Part shown: positions 13,911 to 15,582 of the stretch, in pieces
Position numbering within the stretch: position 1 is the stretch's first letter
How the letters are laid out: every line of letters starts with the position of its first letter
Assembly (NCBI GenBank): GCA_900550315.1
Contig: URRK01000014.1
Location: 1-15,582 of the forward strand
Direction: 5' to 3'
Source of the DNA: an uncultured Oscillospiraceae bacterium
GTDB taxonomy: Bacteria > Bacillota > Clostridia > Oscillospirales > Acutalibacteraceae
Length of the DNA stretch: 15,582 nucleotides
Notes under the pieces: generated by a model
The model's input: only the letters and a program-made list of their open reading frames with translations
The model's database searches: none
What the model was told of the DNA's origin: nothing
Translations under genes and position numbers: made by a program

Positions 13911-14053
13911 TTTAAAAGCTGCGGCTTTTGCCGAAAAATTTTGCGCAGCTTTGAACCGTATATTTTGTTCGCAACAACCGTTTTGGAAACAATTTTGCCG
14001 CAATGCATACACTAAAAGCAAAGAGATTTTTTTGCTGAAGGGTGCGTTGTGTT

Positions 14054-15307
14054 ATGTCTGCAATAACCGTTAACGGCGGCCAAAAGCTTTCGGGTGTTAT
14101 TCAACTGCAAGGGGCTAAAAACAGCGCCTTGCCCATTTTGGCCGGAACGGTGCTGTGCCGTGGAGAGTGCGAAATACATAATTGTCCGGAGCTTTCAGAT
14201 GTGCATGCCGCTATTGCCATTTTAAAGCATTTAGGGGTTCGGGTGCAGCGGCAGGGCACGGTGCTATGCGTTAATGCCCGCGTTGTTTCCAAAGCCAATA
14301 TTCCCGATGAGCTCATGCGGGAAATGCGGTCGTCTATTGTATTTTTGGGGGCCATAGCCGCCAGAACCGGGCAGGCAACCCTTAGCAGCCCGGGTGGCTG
14401 CGAGCTGGGACCAAGGCCAATTGACCTGCATTTGGCCGCCCTGCGGGAGCTTGGCCTTACAATTGAGGAGGAGCAGGGCAGCCTGCAGTGCCGCTGTGAA
14501 AAGGGCTTGACCGGAGCCGAAATTACCCTTTCCTTTCCCAGCGTTGGCGCTACCGAAAATGTTATTTTGGCCGCTGCCACCGCTAAGGGCAAAACCCTGC
14601 TGCACAACCCGGCCCGCGAGCCGGAAATTATCGACCTTTGCAATTTTTTAAACGCTTGTGGGGCCGAAATTGCCGGCGCCGGAACCGATTTAATAGAAAT
14701 TAACGGCGTGCCGGAACTGCACGGCGCTGTGCATAAGGTTATTCCCGACCGCATTGTTGCCGCAACCTACTTAGCGGCAGCGGCGGTAACCGGCTCACGC
14801 CTTTTGTTAAAAGATGTTGTGCCGCAGCACCTTTTGCCGGTGCTTTCGGTGCTAAAAAACGCCGGCTGTGCAGTGCAGTCCCGCCCGGGCGAAGTGTTGC
14901 TTTCGGCCCCCGAACGGCTGGGGCGGGTGCCCGTTTTGCGCACTCTGCCGTATCCCGGCTTTCCTACCGACGCCGGGCCGCCCATCATTGCCATGTTAAG
15001 TACGGCACAGGGCTGCTCTATGTTTATAGAAAATATTTTTGAAAACCGCTATAAGTTTACCGATGAATTAAACCGCTTTGGCGCCGATGTGCGAACCAAC
15101 GCGCGGGTTGCGGTAATTAACGGGGTACCCCGGCTTTACCCTGCTAAGGTAGAGTGTACCGACCTGCGCGGCGGTGCCGCTATGCTGGTTGCTGCTTTGG
15201 CGGCCAAGGGCTGCTCCACCGTTGAAAAAGCCGAGCATATTTACCGCGGGTACGAGCAGGTTTGCGAAACGCTGCAAAGTGTTGGCGCCCAAATTTCGGC
15301 CAATTAG
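14054..15307 (+). CDS. murA: UDP-GlcNAc 1-carboxyvinyltransferase
   Basis: This 417-residue cytoplasmic enzyme catalyses the first committed step of peptidoglycan synthesis, transferring enolpyruvate from PEP to UDP-GlcNAc. Key residues: Lys22 and Asn23 in GAKNSALPILAG; Cys116 in the flexible loop PGGCELGPRP (equivalent to E. coli Cys115, so fosfomycin sensitivity is predicted); GFPTD with Asp306 (E. coli Asp305); DLRGGAA (370-376) with the PEP-binding arginine; and HIYRGYE near the end. The residues after Asp306 read AGPP where the family usually has M/L-Q-x-Q/P. The start is the ATG at 14054 with GAAGGG 11 bases upstream. An in-frame GTG at 14042 is a poorer choice. Firmicutes often have two MurA paralogues; which one this is cannot be told. 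Confidence 0.95.
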   Translation: MSAITVNGGQKLSGVIQLQGAKNSALPILAGTVLCRGECEIHNCPELSDVHAAIAILKHLGVRVQRQGTVLCVNARVVSKANIPDELMREMRSSIVFLGAIAARTGQATLSSPGGCELGPRPIDLHLAALRELGLTIEEEQGSLQCRCEKGLTGAEITLSFPSVGATENVILAAATAKGKTLLHNPAREPEIIDLCNFLNACGAEIAGAGTDLIEINGVPELHGAVHKVIPDRIVAATYLAAAAVTGSRLLLKDVVPQHLLPVLSVLKNAGCAVQSRPGEVLLSAPERLGRVPVLRTLPYPGFPTDAGPPIIAMLSTAQGCSMFIENIFENRYKFTDELNRFGADVRTNARVAVINGVPRLYPAKVECTDLRGGAAMLVAALAAKGCSTVEKAEHIYRGYEQVCETLQSVGAQISAN

Positions 15308-15334
15308 AATTAGAGAAGTTTAGGAGAGATGAAA

Positions 15335-15582
15335 ATGTCGCAACCGCCCAAAACCGTTGATCTTAAAAAAGCGCGGGCAGCCAAACGCCGCAAAAAGGCG
15401 CGGGCTGCTAAAATTCGCTTAACTTTAACTTTACTGTTTTTGCTGTTGGCGGCGGGGGTGGCGGCCGGGCTGGCGTTCATCTACCTATTGCGCCCCTGCC
15501 TGGCCAACTTCCTGCTGGTCACCCTGGGGGCGCTGGCCGCCCGGGGGCTGCTGGACTACTTTTTCAACTACTACATGTGGGG
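15335..15582 (+). CDS. FtsQ/DivIB-like N-terminus, partial, with anomalous 3' part
   Basis: An open frame starts at ATG 15335, about 7 bases after AGGAGA, and runs to the window end (82 complete codons, no stop). It has a very basic cytoplasmic segment (KKARAAKRRKKARAAK) and a hydrophobic helix (LTLTLLFLLLAAGVAAGLAF), the expected start of FtsQ/DivIB, which commonly follows murA in Firmicute dcw clusters. In FtsQ a POTRA domain should follow. Here the protein instead continues YLLRPCLANFLLVTLGALAARGL and then DYFFNYYMW, a second hydrophobic segment. From about 15470 codon use shifts to C/G-ending codons (TTC, ATC, GTC, TAC, CTG), unlike the rest of the window. A chimeric contig end is likely. 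A genuine two-helix membrane protein is the alternative. An in-frame ATG at 15329 sits too close to the ribosome site. Confidence 0.6.
   Translation, partial: MSQPPKTVDLKKARAAKRRKKARAAKIRLTLTLLFLLLAAGVAAGLAFIYLLRPCLANFLLVTLGALAARGLLDYFFNYYMW

Larger units (their letters stand above)
13676..14053. other. Intergenic region between murG and murA
   Basis: These 378 bp hold no convincing gene on either strand; the open frames are low-complexity and cross the repeats. They contain an octamer GCTATACG at 13725 and 13749, a hairpin (13772-13808), a degenerate 20-bp tandem repeat (13842-13910), and an AT-richer stretch up to murA. No good sigma-A promoter was found: the best match, TTGGAA (13983) and CATACA (14006) with 17-bp spacing, is weak. 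murA may still have its own promoter here, given the gap. Confidence 0.65.

Noticed and set aside
13983..14011. Sigma-A promoter for murA (TTGGAA, 17 bp, CATACA)
   Set aside because: Only 4/6 and 3/6 consensus matches; too weak to list as a feature, though murA may have a promoter in this gap.
13788..14021. Small minus-strand genes in the murG-murA gap
   Set aside because: The frames are proline/arginine/glutamine-rich, cross the 20-bp repeats, and show no plausible ribosome site or recognizable domain.
14101..14754. 217-codon open frame on the minus strand opposite murA
   Set aside because: murA is clearly coding on the plus strand with all catalytic residues. The antisense frame is a by-product of its codon composition.

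Overview
The window is a 15.6 kb stretch of a low-to-mid GC, anaerobic Firmicute chromosome, most likely a spore-forming Clostridia/Oscillospiraceae-type organism. The basis is an oxygen-sensitive pyruvate formate-lyase operon, an Rrf2 regulator, sigma-A type promoters with strong Shine-Dalgarno sites, a SpoVD-type PASTA transpeptidase, and a MurE with the DNPR motif of meso-diaminopimelate-type peptidoglycan. Both window edges cut genes, so it looks like a whole metagenomic contig. Taxonomy below class is inference.

Left part (1-4416), all genes on the minus strand: the N-terminus of a lipoprotein cut by the window start, an Rrf2/IscR-like regulator with its own sigma-A promoter, and the two-gene operon pflB-pflA (formate C-acetyltransferase and its radical-SAM activase, overlapping at TAATG). 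The rrf2 and pflB promoters share an 18-bp element (16/18 identical) over the -10, suggesting a common regulator.

Right part (4417-15307), all genes on the plus strand: a dcw (division and cell wall) cluster in the order mraZ, rsmH, ftsL, spoVD/ftsI, murE, mraY, ftsW/spoVE, murG, murA. It starts from a textbook sigma-A promoter followed by five MraZ-type boxes. Together these genes supply regulation (MraZ), 16S rRNA methylation (RsmH), septal synthesis proteins (FtsL, SpoVD transpeptidase, SEDS glycosyltransferase) and lipid II steps (MurA first committed step, MurE DAP addition, MraY lipid I, MurG lipid II). The ligases MurC, MurD, MurF and the reductase MurB, often embedded in such clusters, are not here; murE abuts mraY and mraY abuts ftsW.

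The last gene (from 15335) starts like ftsQ/divIB (basic N-terminus, one membrane helix). From about 15460-15475 it turns into a second hydrophobic stretch with different codon use, which looks like a contig-end chimera or a non-FtsQ membrane protein.

Intergenic DNA is rich in short tandem repeats (12, 15, 19 and 20 bp units) and hairpins at several gene junctions. I see no CRISPR array, transposase, tRNA or rRNA. The region is essentially housekeeping. The items most worth a second look are the shared rrf2/pflB promoter element, the MraZ box array, the structured pflB-mraZ intergenic region, the 15-bp repeat before ftsL, and the anomalous 3' end.
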